A stretch of 64,000 nt of DNA from assembly GCF_007994225.1 (NCBI RefSeq), contig NZ_VLLL01000009.1:147136-211135 (forward strand), given 5' to 3'. A program made the position numbers and the translations under genes. Each line of letters begins with the position of its first letter. Position 1 is the stretch's first letter. Source of the stretch: Stackebrandtia albiflava (GTDB lineage Bacteria > Actinomycetota > Actinomycetes > Mycobacteriales > Micromonosporaceae). Below, piece by piece: positions 32,908 to 45,321 of this stretch. The notes under the pieces are model-generated. The model had not been told where the DNA came from and made no database searches. It saw only the letters and a program-made list of their open reading frames with translations.

Positions 32908-34532
32908 TCAACGGCAACTCCTTCACCGAAGCCCGCAGCCGCCTCGCCGCCGGCGCCCGGCGGACCGCACGCCGCGCCCGAACGGTCTACCGGCACGGCC
33001 GGAACCACGCCGGACGCGCGTGGAAGTGGGCGCGCGGGAACCGGGGAGTGCGCAGGACCGCCAAGGCGGCCATGTTCACGGCGCTGGCGGTGATCGGAGC
33101 CGCCTTCGGCGTCTACCTCGGCGGAATATCCAGTGTGGACGTGGGGCCGTTCAAGACGACCATGTCCATCGAGCCGTCCAACGCCGGCGAGTCGGAGGTG
33201 TACCTGCCACCGTTGGGTTCTCTGATCTTCGACAGCCACGACGGGCCGCTGCGGTTGTCGCTTCGACTGGACACCTTGGACCTGTCCCGCACCCAGGAAC
33301 TCATCGCGGACCCCGAGGGTGTGAAGAAGGCGAGCGAGAGCGTCCCCGACGACCTGCTGTTCGGCATCACCAACGTGGGCCTGGGCGCCGTGGCGGGCGC
33401 GACCCTCGGCGGGATAATCCTGGGCGCGCTGGTGTTCCGGTCGCGACGCCGGGCGGCCATCTGCGGCACCCTCTCCATGGTCGTGGCGCTCGCCGGGCTG
33501 GGCATGGCGGCGGCCACCGTCCGGCCGGACTCCATCACCGAACCGCGGTACGAGGGCCTGCTTGCCAACGCCCCGGCGGTCGTCGGCTCGGCACAGAACA
33601 TCGCCGACCGCTACCAGCAGTACCAGGACCAGCTTCAACGGTTCATCATCAACATGTCGCAGTTCTACACGATCGCGCGCACCCTCCCCGCCTTCGAACC
33701 CGACCCGGGGACCATCCGGGCGTTGCACGTGTCGGACCTGCATCTCAACCCGGGCGCGTGGGACATCATCGAGTCGGTGGCCAAGCAGTTCCAGGTGGAC
33801 CTGGTGATCGACACCGGCGACATCAGCGACTGGGGTACCGAACAGGAGGCCGGGCTCTACACCGAACGCATCCCCGACATCACCGTGCCTTACGTGTACA
33901 TCCGGGGCAACCACGACTCCGACGCCACGGCCGAGACCGTGGCGGAGTACAGCAACGCCGTCGTGCTGGACGACGAGGTGGTCGAGATCGAGGGGCTGCG
34001 CATCGCGGGCATCGGCGACCCCCGGTTCACTCCCGACAAGTCCGCCAAGGCGTCCGACTGGCGGGAGGAGCAGGTGATGCTGGACTCCGGCATTCAACTG
34101 CGTGACACCGTCATCGAGTCCGGCGGCGCCGACCTGGCGCTGGTCCACGACCCGGTGAGCGCCGGCCCGTTGGGCGAGGAGGTGCCGCTGGTGCTGTCGG
34201 GCCACCGCCACCAACGGCAGTCGTACCTCATCGACGACGACACGCTCCAACTCGTACAGGGGTCGACCGGCGGTGCGGGACTGCGGGGCCTGCAACAGGA
34301 CCAACCGGTGCCGATGCAGCTCTCGGTCATGTACTTCGACAAGGAGACCCGCCAGTTGCAGGCGTTCGACGACATCTCGGTGGGTGGTGTCGGTGAGACC
34401 GAGGTGACCCTGCAACGGCACATCCTGACCGACGGCCTACCCGACGACTCCTCCGACCTGATCCCCAACCCGGACGAGGTGGATCCCGCCGACCTGGAGG
34501 AGGAGGCGGGCCGCGAGCCCGACAGCAACTGA
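32904..34532 (+). CDS. Membrane metallophosphoesterase, probable CTG start
   Basis: The protein has 542 residues if started at CTG 32904, whose CTGA overlaps the upstream stop by 4 nt and has GGAAGG 9 nt before it. There is no ATG, GTG or TTG nearby in frame; a GTG (VRRTAKAA) only follows about 47 codons on. A basic N-terminus, a membrane helix (MFTALAVIGAAFGVYLGG), two more helices (residues 160-210) and then a calcineurin-like phosphoesterase domain follow: HVSDLHLNPG, VIDTGDISDWG, YIRGNHDSD and LSGHRHQRQS. All metal ligands are present. The substrate is unknown. Confidence 0.88.
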   Translation: MINGNSFTEARSRLAAGARRTARRARTVYRHGRNHAGRAWKWARGNRGVRRTAKAAMFTALAVIGAAFGVYLGGISSVDVGPFKTTMSIEPSNAGESEVYLPPLGSLIFDSHDGPLRLSLRLDTLDLSRTQELIADPEGVKKASESVPDDLLFGITNVGLGAVAGATLGGIILGALVFRSRRRAAICGTLSMVVALAGLGMAAATVRPDSITEPRYEGLLANAPAVVGSAQNIADRYQQYQDQLQRFIINMSQFYTIARTLPAFEPDPGTIRALHVSDLHLNPGAWDIIESVAKQFQVDLVIDTGDISDWGTEQEAGLYTERIPDITVPYVYIRGNHDSDATAETVAEYSNAVVLDDEVVEIEGLRIAGIGDPRFTPDKSAKASDWREEQVMLDSGIQLRDTVIESGGADLALVHDPVSAGPLGEEVPLVLSGHRHQRQSYLIDDDTLQLVQGSTGGAGLRGLQQDQPVPMQLSVMYFDKETRQLQAFDDISVGGVGETEVTLQRHILTDGLPDDSSDLIPNPDEVDPADLEEEAGREPDSN

Positions 34533-34566
34533 CCCGGGCACACCGAACCACATACCTGAAGGCGGC

Positions 34567-34609
34567 TTAAGGCCGGTTAAGGCTGCGTTCAGCGAAACCG
34601 GTCTACGGT
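34567..34609 (+). promoter_or_regulatory. Response-regulator-type direct repeats and -10 box
   Basis: TTAAGG at 34567-34572 and 34577-34582 and a TTCAGC-like third half at 34588 repeat every 10-11 nt, the pattern bound by OmpR/PhoB-family dimers. TACGGT at 34604-34609 is a -10 box for a start near 34616. There is no good -35 hexamer, as expected for an activated promoter. Confidence 0.45.
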
Positions 34610-34615
34610 CGACAT

Positions 34616-34769
34616 ATGGGGCGGAGGTTGGAGGCCCCCGTGACCCGCGTGCCGGGAACGAGGTGTCTCACAGGCGTCACGCCCCGGACCGCCGCCTACC
34701 CCACCCCGCCTCCTCCCTCGCCCCACCGCGACACGGAAGGGGCACCGACCCGAGTGGTCGGTGCCCCTT
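34616..34769 (+). ncRNA. Candidate regulated sRNA of about 150 nt
   Basis: The interval between the promoter at 34567-34609 and the perfect terminator at 34737-34769 holds no convincing protein. It has a C-rich stretch (about 34698-34727, including CCTCCTCCCTCGCCCC) that could pair with G-rich ribosome-binding sites. An ATG at 34616 opens a frame that runs antisense through gatB and is not a real gene. The call is inferred from promoter and terminator placement only. Confidence 0.35.
34737..34769. terminator. Bidirectional terminator after gatB
   Basis: AAGGGGCACCGACC pairs perfectly with GGTCGGTGCCCCTT across a 5-nt loop. In minus orientation it lies 15 nt after the gatB stop. Confidence 0.85.
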
Positions 34770-34783
34770 CGACGTGTACCGGC

Positions 34784-36277
34784 TCAGGACAGCCGGGACA
34801 GGATCAGTTCGCGGACGGTCTTGGCGTCGGCCTGTCCCCTGGTCTCCTTCATCACGGCGCCGATCAGCACACCCGCCGCGGCGTGGACCCCGGAGCGCAC
34901 CTTGTCGGCGACGTCCGGGTTGGCGGCTATCGCGGCGTCCACGGCGGCGGTGAGCGCACCGGTGTCGGAGACGATCGCCAGCCCGCGCGCGTCGGCCACC
35001 GCCTTGGGGTCGCCCTCTCCCGCCAACACGCCGTCGATGACCTGACGGGCGAGTTTGTCGTTGAGGGTCCCGGCGTCGACGAGGCCCTGGAGTTCGGCGA
35101 CCTGCGCCGGGCTGATGCCGAGCGCGCCCAGTTCCATCTCGGCCTCGTTGGCGCGTCGGGACAGTTCACCCATCCACCACTTCCGGGCGCCCTCCGGCTT
35201 GGCACCCGCGGCGACGGTCGCCTCGATGAGGTCGACCGCGCCGGCGTTGAGCACCGCCGCCATGTCCAGACTCGACAGTCCCCACGCCTCCTGGAGACGC
35301 CGCCGCCGGTCCCGGGGGAGCTCGGGCAACGCCTCGCGCAGCCGGCTGACCCACTCCGGGTCCGGGGACATCGGGGTCAGGTCCGGTTCGGGGAAGTACC
35401 GGTAGTCGGTCGCGGTCTCCTTGCTGCGCCCGGGCGTGGTCTGCCCGGTGTCCTCGTGGAAGTGACGGGTCTCCTGGACGATCCGTTCACCCGCGTCGAG
35501 CAGGCCGGACTGCCGGATGATCTCCGAACGGACGGCGCGTTCCACGCTGCGCAGCGAGTTGACGTTCTTGGTCTCGGTGCGGGTTCCCCACTCCTGGCCG
35601 GGAAGGTTCAGCGAGGTGTTGACGTCGCAGCGCAGCGATCCCTGCTCCATCCGGACGTCGGAGACGCCCAGCGAACGGATGACCTCGCGAAGCTCGGTGA
35701 CGTAGGCCCGGGCGACCTCCGGTGCCAGCGCACCGGTGCCGTTGACGGGTTTGGTGACGATCTCCACCAGCGGGATGCCCGCCCGGTTGTAGTCCACGAG
35801 GGACTCGGTGGCGCCCTGGATCCGGCCGGTGGCCCCACCGACGTGCATGCTCTTACCGGTGTCCTCCTCCAGGTGGACGCGCTCGATCTCGATGCGGACG
35901 GTCTCACCGTCCACGTCGACGTCGAGCCAGCCGTCCTCGCACAACGGCTCGTCGTACTGCGAGGTCTGGAAGTTCTTCGGCATGTCCGGGTAGAAGTAGT
36001 TCTTGCGCGCGAACCGGCACCACTCCGCGATCCGGCAGTTGAGCGCCAGGCCGATCCGGATGGTGGCCTCGATCGCGGCCTCGTTGGCGACCGGCAGCGC
36101 ACCGGGCAGACCGAGGCACACCGGGCACACCTGCGTGTTCGGGTCGGCCCCGAACTCGGTGGTGCAGCCGCAGAACATCTTGGTGCGGGTACCCAGTTCG
36201 ACGTGGGTCTCCAGGCCGATGACGGCCTCGTACTTGGCAACGGCGTCCGCGTAGGACGGCGAGGTCACGGTCGTCAT
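34784..36277 (-). CDS. gatB: Asp/Glu-tRNA amidotransferase subunit B
   Basis: GatB binds misacylated Glu-tRNA(Gln) or Asp-tRNA(Asn), phosphorylates the carboxylate and accepts ammonia from GatA. The protein has 497 residues, starting [20 protein letters not shown] and [18 protein letters not shown], with the zinc-site Cys pairs CGCTTEF and [13 protein letters not shown] and the tail helical YqeY-like domain. One nucleotide separates it from the gatA stop, so gatCAB is one operon. Confidence 0.98.
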   Translation of the reverse strand: MTTVTSPSYADAVAKYEAVIGLETHVELGTRTKMFCGCTTEFGADPNTQVCPVCLGLPGALPVANEAAIEATIRIGLALNCRIAEWCRFARKNYFYPDMPKNFQTSQYDEPLCEDGWLDVDVDGETVRIEIERVHLEEDTGKSMHVGGATGRIQGATESLVDYNRAGIPLVEIVTKPVNGTGALAPEVARAYVTELREVIRSLGVSDVRMEQGSLRCDVNTSLNLPGQEWGTRTETKNVNSLRSVERAVRSEIIRQSGLLDAGERIVQETRHFHEDTGQTTPGRSKETATDYRYFPEPDLTPMSPDPEWVSRLREALPELPRDRRRRLQEAWGLSSLDMAAVLNAGAVDLIEATVAAGAKPEGARKWWMGELSRRANEAEMELGALGISPAQVAELQGLVDAGTLNDKLARQVIDGVLAGEGDPKAVADARGLAIVSDTGALTAAVDAAIAANPDVADKVRSGVHAAAGVLIGAVMKETRGQADAKTVRELILSRLS

Positions 36278-36278
36278 C

Positions 36279-37778
36279 TCACAGCTCCTTGTCAGCCACG
36301 TCGGGGACCTGGTCGGCCAGGCGGGGTTCCTGCGTCGACTCCAGTGCCGCGCCGACCCGGTAGGCGACGTCGTCGCGCATGGTCGGCGCCATCACCTGCA
36401 GTCCCGCGGGCAGGCCGTCGGCCAAGCCCACCGGCACCGACACGGCCGGGCCGCCGGACAGGTTCGACGGGATCGTGTACAGGTCCGCCAGGTACATCTG
36501 GTACGGGTCGGAGGTGCGCGCGCCGAACTCGAAGGCCGCGAACGGCGTCGTCGGTGAGATCAGGGCGTCCACCTTCGCGAACGCGGCCTCGAAGTCGCGG
36601 GTGATGAGTGTGCGGACCTTCTGCGCCTGCCCGTAGTACTCGTCGACGTAACCCGAGGAGAGCGCGTAGGTGCCGAGGATGATCCGGCGTTTGACCTCGG
36701 GGCCGAAACCGGCCTCCCGGGTCGCCGACATGACCTCCTCGAGGGAGCGTGAACCGTCGTCGCCGACCCGCAGCCCGTACCTGACGCTGTCGAAGCGGGC
36801 CAGGTTGGACGAGCACTCGCTCGGCGCGATCAGGTAGTAGGCGGGAAGCGCGTACTCGAAGTGGGGGCACGACACCTCGACGATCTCGGCACCGAGCTTG
36901 ACGAGTGCCTCCACGCCCGCCTGGTAGGCGGCCAGCACCGCCGGTTCGGCACCGTCGCCGCCGAACTCGCGGACCATGCCCAACCGGACGCCGGTCAGGT
37001 CGCCTTCGGCGCCCTGGCGGGCGGCGGCCGACACCGGGGGCACCGGCTGCGGGATGGACGTCGAGTCGCGCGGGTCGTGCCCGGCGATGACCTCGTGGAG
37101 CAGGGCCGCGTCGAGCATGGTGCGCGCGACCGGCCCGGGGGTGTCGAGGGACGAGGAGAAGGCGATGAGTCCGTACCGGCTCGTGCCTCCGTAGGTCGGC
37201 TTGCCTCCGACGGTCCCGGTGACGGCGCCCGGCTGCCGGATCGAGCCGCCGGTGTCGGTACCGATCGCCAGCGGCGCCATCCGGGCCGCGACGGCGGCGG
37301 CCGAACCGCCGCCCGAGCCGCCGGGGATCCGGTTGAGGTCCCACGGGTTGCGGGTCACTCCGAACGCGGAGTACTCGGTGGAGGAACCCATCGCGAACTC
37401 GTCGAGGTTGGTCTTGCCGAGGATCGGCATGCCCGCGGCCTTCAGGCGGGCCACGATCGTCGCGTCGTACGGAGGAATCCAGCCCTCCAGGATCTTGGAG
37501 GCGGCGGTGGTGGGCAGCCCCTTGGTCACCACGATGTCCTTGACGGCGACGGGGACGCCCGCCAGCGGTCCCAGTGCCCGGCCGGCCGCGCGGTCGGCGT
37601 CGACCTGCCGTGCGGTGGCCAGCGCCCCTTCGGCGTCGACGTGCAGGAAGGCGTGCACCCTGCCGTCGACGGCCTCGATCCGGTCGAGGAAGGCGCGGGT
37701 GACGGCCTCGGCGGTGAGTTCGCCGGCGGCGATCGCCTCGGCGAGTTCCGCCGCGGTCTTGTGGATGATCATGTTCAC
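36279..37778 (-). CDS. gatA: Asp/Glu-tRNA amidotransferase subunit A
   Basis: GatA is the amidase that releases ammonia from glutamine or asparagine. The protein has 499 residues. The amidase signature is intact: [11 protein letters not shown] with the catalytic Lys, [15 protein letters not shown] with the cis-Ser, and [12 protein letters not shown] with the nucleophilic Ser. It overlaps the gatC stop by 4 nt (ATGA). Sequence and length are ordinary. Confidence 0.98.
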   Translation of the reverse strand: MNMIIHKTAAELAEAIAAGELTAEAVTRAFLDRIEAVDGRVHAFLHVDAEGALATARQVDADRAAGRALGPLAGVPVAVKDIVVTKGLPTTAASKILEGWIPPYDATIVARLKAAGMPILGKTNLDEFAMGSSTEYSAFGVTRNPWDLNRIPGGSGGGSAAAVAARMAPLAIGTDTGGSIRQPGAVTGTVGGKPTYGGTSRYGLIAFSSSLDTPGPVARTMLDAALLHEVIAGHDPRDSTSIPQPVPPVSAAARQGAEGDLTGVRLGMVREFGGDGAEPAVLAAYQAGVEALVKLGAEIVEVSCPHFEYALPAYYLIAPSECSSNLARFDSVRYGLRVGDDGSRSLEEVMSATREAGFGPEVKRRIILGTYALSSGYVDEYYGQAQKVRTLITRDFEAAFAKVDALISPTTPFAAFEFGARTSDPYQMYLADLYTIPSNLSGGPAVSVPVGLADGLPAGLQVMAPTMRDDVAYRVGAALESTQEPRLADQVPDVADKEL

Positions 37779-38074
37779 TCCTCCTCCCCGAGGATGCGCG
37801 GCACGCGGAAGCGGTCTTCGGCGACGTCGGGGGCTCCGGCGAGGGCGGCCTCGCGGCTCAGGCCGGGGACCGGCTCGTCGGCGCGGTACACGTTGGTCAA
37901 CGGGACGGCGTGCGAGGTGGGCGGGATGTCGTCTGCGGCGACCTCACCGATTCGCTGCACGGACTGAAGGATCACATCCAACTGCTGGGCGAAACGGTCG
38001 AGTTCGGCTTCCGTCACGTCCAGGCGCGCCAAGTGCGCCAGATGCGCGACCTCGTCACGGGAGATTGCGGTCAT
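37775..38074 (-). CDS. gatC: Asp/Glu-tRNA amidotransferase subunit C
   Basis: The protein has 99 residues: [20 protein letters not shown] then [16 protein letters not shown], and the extended tail [20 protein letters not shown] that wraps GatA. It stabilises the GatAB complex. It is first in gatC-gatA-gatB. Confidence 0.97.
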   Translation of the reverse strand: MTAISRDEVAHLAHLARLDVTEAELDRFAQQLDVILQSVQRIGEVAADDIPPTSHAVPLTNVYRADEPVPGLSREAALAGAPDVAEDRFRVPRILGEEE

Positions 38075-38299
38075 CGGTCGATCCTTCGTGAATCACGGGA
38101 TTAAGGACCGGTCGAGTCTAAGTGCGACGCGACCGGCGGCCGGTGCTGGGTGGCGGCTCCGGTACGCACGGACGGCGGTGTCCGTCACCGGGATACCGCC
38201 GGCCCGCGGTGGGCCGCCCATTCACTGTAGGCGTCGCCGGCCCGGGTGAAACCACTGGTCCCGGCGTCATCGCGGCGAAACACCCGGGAAACGGCGGGG

Positions 38300-40384
38300 T
38301 CACACCGATTCGGCGGGCACCGTGGCGCCCTCCGGGACGGCGTGCGGCAGGACGGGCGGCCGGTACCGGTGCAGCCAGCCGGCGAGTTGCCCGGCGGGCA
38401 TCGGTTTGGCGTGGAACCACCCCTGCGCCATGTCGCAGTTGAGGTGCCGCAACTGTCGCCAGGTGCGTTCGTCCTCGACGCCCTCGGCGACGACCTGGAG
38501 GCCCAACGCCCGCCCGAGTTCGATGATGGAACGCACGATGGCGACCGCGTCGGCGTCGTCGCGCATCCCCAGCACGAACGACTTGTCGATCTTGACCTCG
38601 GTCACCTGGAGTCGGCGCAGGTGCTGCATGGAGGAGAAACCGGTGCCGAAGTCGTCGAGGCTGAGACCCACGCCCAGTTCCTCCAGGCGTTTGAGGGTCG
38701 CCACGACGCGCCGGGGATCGGCCATGAGCGCGCTCTCGGTGATCTCCAGCCGCAGTGACGCCGGCGGCACCCGGTGTTCCCTGAGCCGGGTGACCAGGTA
38801 GTCGCAGAAGTCCTGGGCGTGCAGGTCGCGGACGCTGACGTTGACGGAGGCGCGCAGTCGCAGGCCGGCGCGCCGCCAGCTCGCCAGTTGGGAGACCGCC
38901 TCGTCGATGACCCGGTAGGTGAGGGTTCGCATGACGGCGCTGTGCTCGGCCAGTGCGATGAGTTCGGCGGGGTCGACGCTTCCCTGGGTGGGGTGGCGGT
39001 AGCGCAACAGTGCCTCGACGCCGACGACCTCGCCGCTGGAAAGCTCGATCTGGGGTTGGTAGTAGAGCTCGACACCGGGCAGGTCGGGGGCCTCCAGTGC
39101 CCGGCGCAGGTCACCGAGCAGTGCGAGCCGCTGCGGGGAGTGGTGGTCGTACTCGGGGGCGTAGCGGGCCAGACCGCTCCCTCGGCTCTTGGCCTCGTAC
39201 ATGGCGACGTCGGCGTGCCGGAACAGGGTGTCGAAGTCGCGGCCGTCCTGGGGGTAGCAGGCCATGCCGATCGCGCCGGACACGTCGACGCTGATCTCGT
39301 CGAGCCACACCGGTTCGGCGAGCGCGGCCTGGATCCGTTCGGCGAACGCGACGACCTCGGACTCGTCGATGTACTCGGCCAGCAGGAACCCGAACTCGTC
39401 ACCGCCGATGCGGGCGACCAGTTGGTGGGGCCGGTCTCCGCAGACCTGGAAGCGGCGGGCGAGTTCCCTGAGCAGCCGGTCGCCGACCGCGTGGCCCAGC
39501 GAGTTGTTGACGGCGGCGAACCGGTCGAGGTCGCAGATCAGCACGGCCATCCGGCCGCCGGACTCGGCGGTGCGGGAAAGGTTGTCCTCCACGACCGCGC
39601 GGAAGCCCTTGCGGTTGGGCAGTCCGGTGAGCGAGTCGGACAGGGCCATCCGTTCGTGTTCGCTCGACAGCCGCGCCATCCGGTACACCGCGTAGATCGG
39701 TACGGCCGACAACAGCACCAGCCACGCGTTGACGCCCGCCGCGACGGCGAGGATGGGGGCCAACGCGAGTTGTGCGAAGTGGACGACCGCCTCGTAACCG
39801 AGCGACTGGACCGTCATCCGCAGCCAGGACACCGAGAATCGCAGCGACCAGGCGGTGCACACCAGTAGGTGACTGACCAGGAACCACGCCGTTCCCGCCA
39901 GCAGCAGCGCCAGCAGGCCGGTGCCGCTGTGGAGGAGGGCGCCGGCGGCGCCGCCGAAGGCGAGCAGCACCAGGTGGGACGCGGTCAGGGCGAGCGCGAA
40001 CTGCGCGGCGTTGAACGCGATGCGCCAGGCGGTGGCGCCCAGCCGGTGGAAGATGAGTGCGGCGACGACGGTCTGCACGACCAGGGCGGGCAGGTATCCC
40101 CATCCCAGCAGCAGCGCCATGATGAATCCGAGGGAGATCATCGCGGCGGGTGAGAACCGGGAGCCCGGGGGCAGCAGTGGCCGCCACTCCACCAGGACCG
40201 CCATCGCCGCCAGCAGCCACATCGCGGCGGGCACCTGGGCGAGCTCGGGTATCCAGACGGGGGGCGTGGTGAACAGCGTGACGCCCACGGTCACCAGGGC
40301 CAGGCCGATGACCGACCAGATGTATCCGAAGAAGACGCCGCGGCGGTGTGACGGCGCGGTATTTCGCAGTGATGTCGTCGTCAT
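38300..40384 (-). CDS. Membrane GGDEF-EAL protein (cyclic di-GMP turnover)
   Basis: The protein has 694 residues. Five to seven hydrophobic segments (residues 18-235) without a PAS domain are followed by GGDEF with intact RIGGDEFGFLLAE (near 330) and EAL with VEALLRYRHP, NVSVRDLHAQ and LDDFGTGFSSMQHL (near 565). Both active-site sets look complete. The ATG 40384 has a GGGAGGG site 7 nt upstream. It is related in domain order to the protein at 18605-21292 but has a different sensor. No c-di-GMP riboswitch was seen upstream. Confidence 0.94.
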   Translation of the reverse strand: MTTTSLRNTAPSHRRGVFFGYIWSVIGLALVTVGVTLFTTPPVWIPELAQVPAAMWLLAAMAVLVEWRPLLPPGSRFSPAAMISLGFIMALLLGWGYLPALVVQTVVAALIFHRLGATAWRIAFNAAQFALALTASHLVLLAFGGAAGALLHSGTGLLALLLAGTAWFLVSHLLVCTAWSLRFSVSWLRMTVQSLGYEAVVHFAQLALAPILAVAAGVNAWLVLLSAVPIYAVYRMARLSSEHERMALSDSLTGLPNRKGFRAVVEDNLSRTAESGGRMAVLICDLDRFAAVNNSLGHAVGDRLLRELARRFQVCGDRPHQLVARIGGDEFGFLLAEYIDESEVVAFAERIQAALAEPVWLDEISVDVSGAIGMACYPQDGRDFDTLFRHADVAMYEAKSRGSGLARYAPEYDHHSPQRLALLGDLRRALEAPDLPGVELYYQPQIELSSGEVVGVEALLRYRHPTQGSVDPAELIALAEHSAVMRTLTYRVIDEAVSQLASWRRAGLRLRASVNVSVRDLHAQDFCDYLVTRLREHRVPPASLRLEITESALMADPRRVVATLKRLEELGVGLSLDDFGTGFSSMQHLRRLQVTEVKIDKSFVLGMRDDADAVAIVRSIIELGRALGLQVVAEGVEDERTWRQLRHLNCDMAQGWFHAKPMPAGQLAGWLHRYRPPVLPHAVPEGATVPAESV

Positions 40385-40768
40385 TCAAACCCTCCCGACG
40401 TCGTCACTGGTTGCCCAACCAATAACGTTCTCGGCCCGGCCGCTCTATCGAGAGTGGCACAGTTCGCCGTTCCTAGAAACCCCCGCCCTAACAACGACAG
40501 CCATTCCCCTGAAGTGACGGTCGAGCGATCTCCGGACCGCCAGTGCAGCGTATATCAGTGAAGGGCGGCAAACGATTCCGTGGCACGCCCGAACTGCGAT
40601 CGCGACGAAATCGTCATCCCGGGGTGACATGCGAGCGGAAATGTATCGAAACGATCACATTCGGTGGGTTTCATAACCGGTTTCCCACCAATTCGGGTAA
40701 CGGCGGGGACGAAAAGCGAGCACCCTCGCCGAATTGCGACGAATTAATCACCCAGAGTGATATTGCAC
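40385..40768. other. 384-nt intergenic region, locally A/T-rich
   Basis: Between the GGDEF-EAL start and the ligA terminator I see no convincing gene. The part 40600-40770 is richer in A/T than anywhere nearby. It should hold the promoter of the GGDEF-EAL gene on the minus strand. A short plus-strand frame (from 40543) lacks a ribosome-binding site and runs into ligA antisense. Confidence 0.5.
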
Positions 40769-40794
40769 GGGCCGGCGGCGGGCACCGCCGGCCC
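40769..40794. terminator. ligA terminator
   Basis: GGGCCGGCGG (40769-40778) pairs perfectly with CCGCCGGCCC (40785-40794) across six nt, just after the ligA stop. Confidence 0.8.
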
Positions 40795-40797
40795 GGG

Positions 40798-43080
<2,283 letters not shown>

Positions 43081-43128
43081 CTAGTGGGTGGGTGCGACGT
43101 TTCCCCGCCCGGACGCGGACGCGCCGGA

Positions 43129-44127
43129 TCACTCCGACAGCCGCCGGGCGGCCTCGACGCAGGCGGCCATGGCGCGCCGGGCGTGTTCCGGGGAGGCGCC
43201 CGCCATGCCGCAGGCCGGGGTCACCGTCACCAGGTCGCGCCGCCGGTCGGCGGGCAGTCCCAGGCGTTGCCAGAGCCGGTCCACCAGGGCCGCGGCCTCC
43301 TTGCCGCCGCCGTCACGGTCGGCCACCGGCGGCACGACGCCGGCGAACAGGGTGACGCCCGCGTCCAGCGCCTCCCCCAACGGGTCGAGCCCGGCGGCGG
43401 TGTCCATGTCCACGAGGTCGAGGTCGAGCCCGACACCGGCCGCGCCCGCGTCGCGGAGCAGGCCGACCGGGACTCCGGGGGCGCAGCAGTGCACCACGAC
43501 CGGGGTCTCGCGGCCGATGACCTCGGCGAGCCGGTCCCGTGCCACGTCGGTGGGCACCGCCGGGTACCGGGACAGGCCGCTCTCGGTCGGGACGGTCCCC
43601 GCCAGGACGGCGGGCAGCGACGGTTCGTCGAGTTGCAGGACCCACCGTGCCCGGGGAAGCCGGGCGGCGAGTTCGGCCAGGTGCAGGGACAGGCCCTCCG
43701 ACAGCGACGCCGTCAGGTCCGCGACCGCGCCGGGGTCGCGCAGCATCGGCCCGCCGATCTGCCGGTGGAGTGAGGTGGCGAGGGTCCACGGACCGGTCGC
43801 GGCGACCTTCACGGGCCCGTCGTGGTCGGCCACCAGGTCGGTGAGGGCGTCGAGGTCACGGGCCAGCAGGTCGCGGGCGCGGCGCAGGTCCATTCCGGGC
43901 CGGGACGCGATCTGCCAGCGCCCGGCGTACAACTGGACCGGGAGGTCGACGAGCAGGGCCGCGCCTCGGCCGATCAGGTCGGCGCCGGGGCCGCGAGCGG
44001 GAAGTTCGGGCAGGTGTGGGAAGTCCGGCAGTTCGCCCCACACCGTGCGTACCGCCTCGGCGGCGTCCGTACCGGGCAACGAGCCGACGCCGGTGGCGAC
44101 ACCGGTGGGCACGTGGGATTCGGGCAT
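43129..44127 (-). CDS. MetE C-terminal-like (cobalamin-independent methionine synthase family) protein
   Basis: The protein has 332 residues from ATG 44127 (MPESHVPTGVATGVGSLPGT). The UROD/MetE barrel has zinc-type ligands in VVVHCCAPGVP and TVTPACGMAGASP, and ARWVLQLDEPSLPAV. It lacks the N-terminal half of MetE, like many short actinobacterial members whose methyl donor is not established. It sits between mnmA and ligA, a common actinobacterial order. The frame reaches 44181 without a family N-terminus. Confidence 0.88.
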   Translation of the reverse strand: MPESHVPTGVATGVGSLPGTDAAEAVRTVWGELPDFPHLPELPARGPGADLIGRGAALLVDLPVQLYAGRWQIASRPGMDLRRARDLLARDLDALTDLVADHDGPVKVAATGPWTLATSLHRQIGGPMLRDPGAVADLTASLSEGLSLHLAELAARLPRARWVLQLDEPSLPAVLAGTVPTESGLSRYPAVPTDVARDRLAEVIGRETPVVVHCCAPGVPVGLLRDAGAAGVGLDLDLVDMDTAAGLDPLGEALDAGVTLFAGVVPPVADRDGGGKEAAALVDRLWQRLGLPADRRRDLVTVTPACGMAGASPEHARRAMAACVEAARRLSE

Positions 44128-44208
44128 GTCGGTTCTCCCCTGTCGTGGACTGCCGTGGTGTGGCCCGGGGCCACGGCTCACATCATCGCGGACGCCCGTC
44201 CGGCGTCG

Positions 44209-45312
44209 TCACACCAGGCTGGGCCTGCGGGTCTCGGTGTGGTCGATGGTCGCGCTGGCCAGGACGACGTCGCCGTCCGCGTCGGGGCGGTACACGACCA
44301 TGGCCTGCCCGGCGGCGACGCCCTTTGCGGGGCGGTGCAGTCGCGCGGTGAGCCGGTCGGCGTCCCAGGTGAGCGTGGCGGGGTGGCATTCACCGTGTGC
44401 CCGCAACTGGACCTGGCATTCCAACGGCATGGAATCCGGTTCGGCGCCGAGCCACACCGGGCGCTCACCGTGGACCACGTCGACGTCCAGTGCCTCGCGC
44501 GGCCCAACCGTCACCCGGTTGTCGACCGGGGTGATCGACAACACGTACCGAGGCCGGCCGTCCGGGGCGGGGCGGTTCAGGCCCAGGCCGTGGCGTTGTC
44601 CCACGGTGTACTGGTGACTCCCGGTGTGGGTGCCGACCACCTCGCCGGAGTCGGCGTCCACTATGTCGCCCGGCGTGTTGCCGAGGCGGCTGTTGAGGAA
44701 TCCGCGGGTGTCGCCGTCGGCGATGAAGCAGATGTCGTGGCTGTCGGGCTTGTCGGCGACCGACAGTCCCCGGCGGGCCGCCTCGGCGCGTACCTCCTCC
44801 TTGGTGATGTCACCGAGCGGGAAGATCGCCCGCGACAACTGCGCGGAGTTGAGGACCGCGAGGACGTAGGACTGGTCCTTGCCGGGGTCCACCGAACGGC
44901 GCAGGACACCGTCGGCGAGCCGGGCGTGGTGACCGGTCACGACGGCGTCGAAACCCAGGGCCACGGCCCGGTCGAGCACCGCCGCGAACTTGATCTTCTC
45001 GTTGCAGCGCAGGCACGGGTTGGGGGTGCGGCCGGCCGCGTACTCGGCGACGAAGTCCTCCACGACGTCCTCGCGGAACCGTTCGGCCATGTCCCAGATG
45101 TAGAAGGGGATGCCGATGACGTCGGCGGCGCGCCGGGCGTCCCGGGAGTCCTCCAGAGTGCAGCAGCCACGGGCCCCCGACCGGAAGGTCTGCGGGTTGG
45201 ACGACAGCGCCAGGTGGACGCCGGTCACGTCGTGTCCGGCCTCCACGGCACGCGCGGCGGCCACGGCCGAGTCCACGCCGCCGGACATGGCGGCCAATAC
45301 TCGCAAAGTCAC
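44209..45312 (-). CDS. mnmA: tRNA-specific 2-thiouridylase
   Basis: MnmA thiolates U34 of Lys, Glu and Gln tRNAs with sulfur from IscS. The protein has 367 residues. The PP-loop [17 protein letters not shown], the catalytic Cys in [12 protein letters not shown] and the second in [11 protein letters not shown] are present, and the family C-terminal strands follow. The cysteine desulfurase gene upstream on the same strand supplies the sulfur. Confidence 0.97.
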   Translation of the reverse strand: MTLRVLAAMSGGVDSAVAAARAVEAGHDVTGVHLALSSNPQTFRSGARGCCTLEDSRDARRAADVIGIPFYIWDMAERFREDVVEDFVAEYAAGRTPNPCLRCNEKIKFAAVLDRAVALGFDAVVTGHHARLADGVLRRSVDPGKDQSYVLAVLNSAQLSRAIFPLGDITKEEVRAEAARRGLSVADKPDSHDICFIADGDTRGFLNSRLGNTPGDIVDADSGEVVGTHTGSHQYTVGQRHGLGLNRPAPDGRPRYVLSITPVDNRVTVGPREALDVDVVHGERPVWLGAEPDSMPLECQVQLRAHGECHPATLTWDADRLTARLHRPAKGVAAGQAMVVYRPDADGDVVLASATIDHTETRRPSLV

Positions 45313-45321
45313 CGAACCAGC

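Noticed and set aside
34616..36604. Long plus-strand ORF starting at the leaderless ATG 34616
   Set aside because: It runs antisense through gatB, its composition is that of a high-GC shadow frame, and gatB is unmistakable.
40385..40797. c-di-GMP riboswitch in front of the GGDEF-EAL gene
   Set aside because: I looked for the GEMM core elements on the minus strand and did not find a plausible match.
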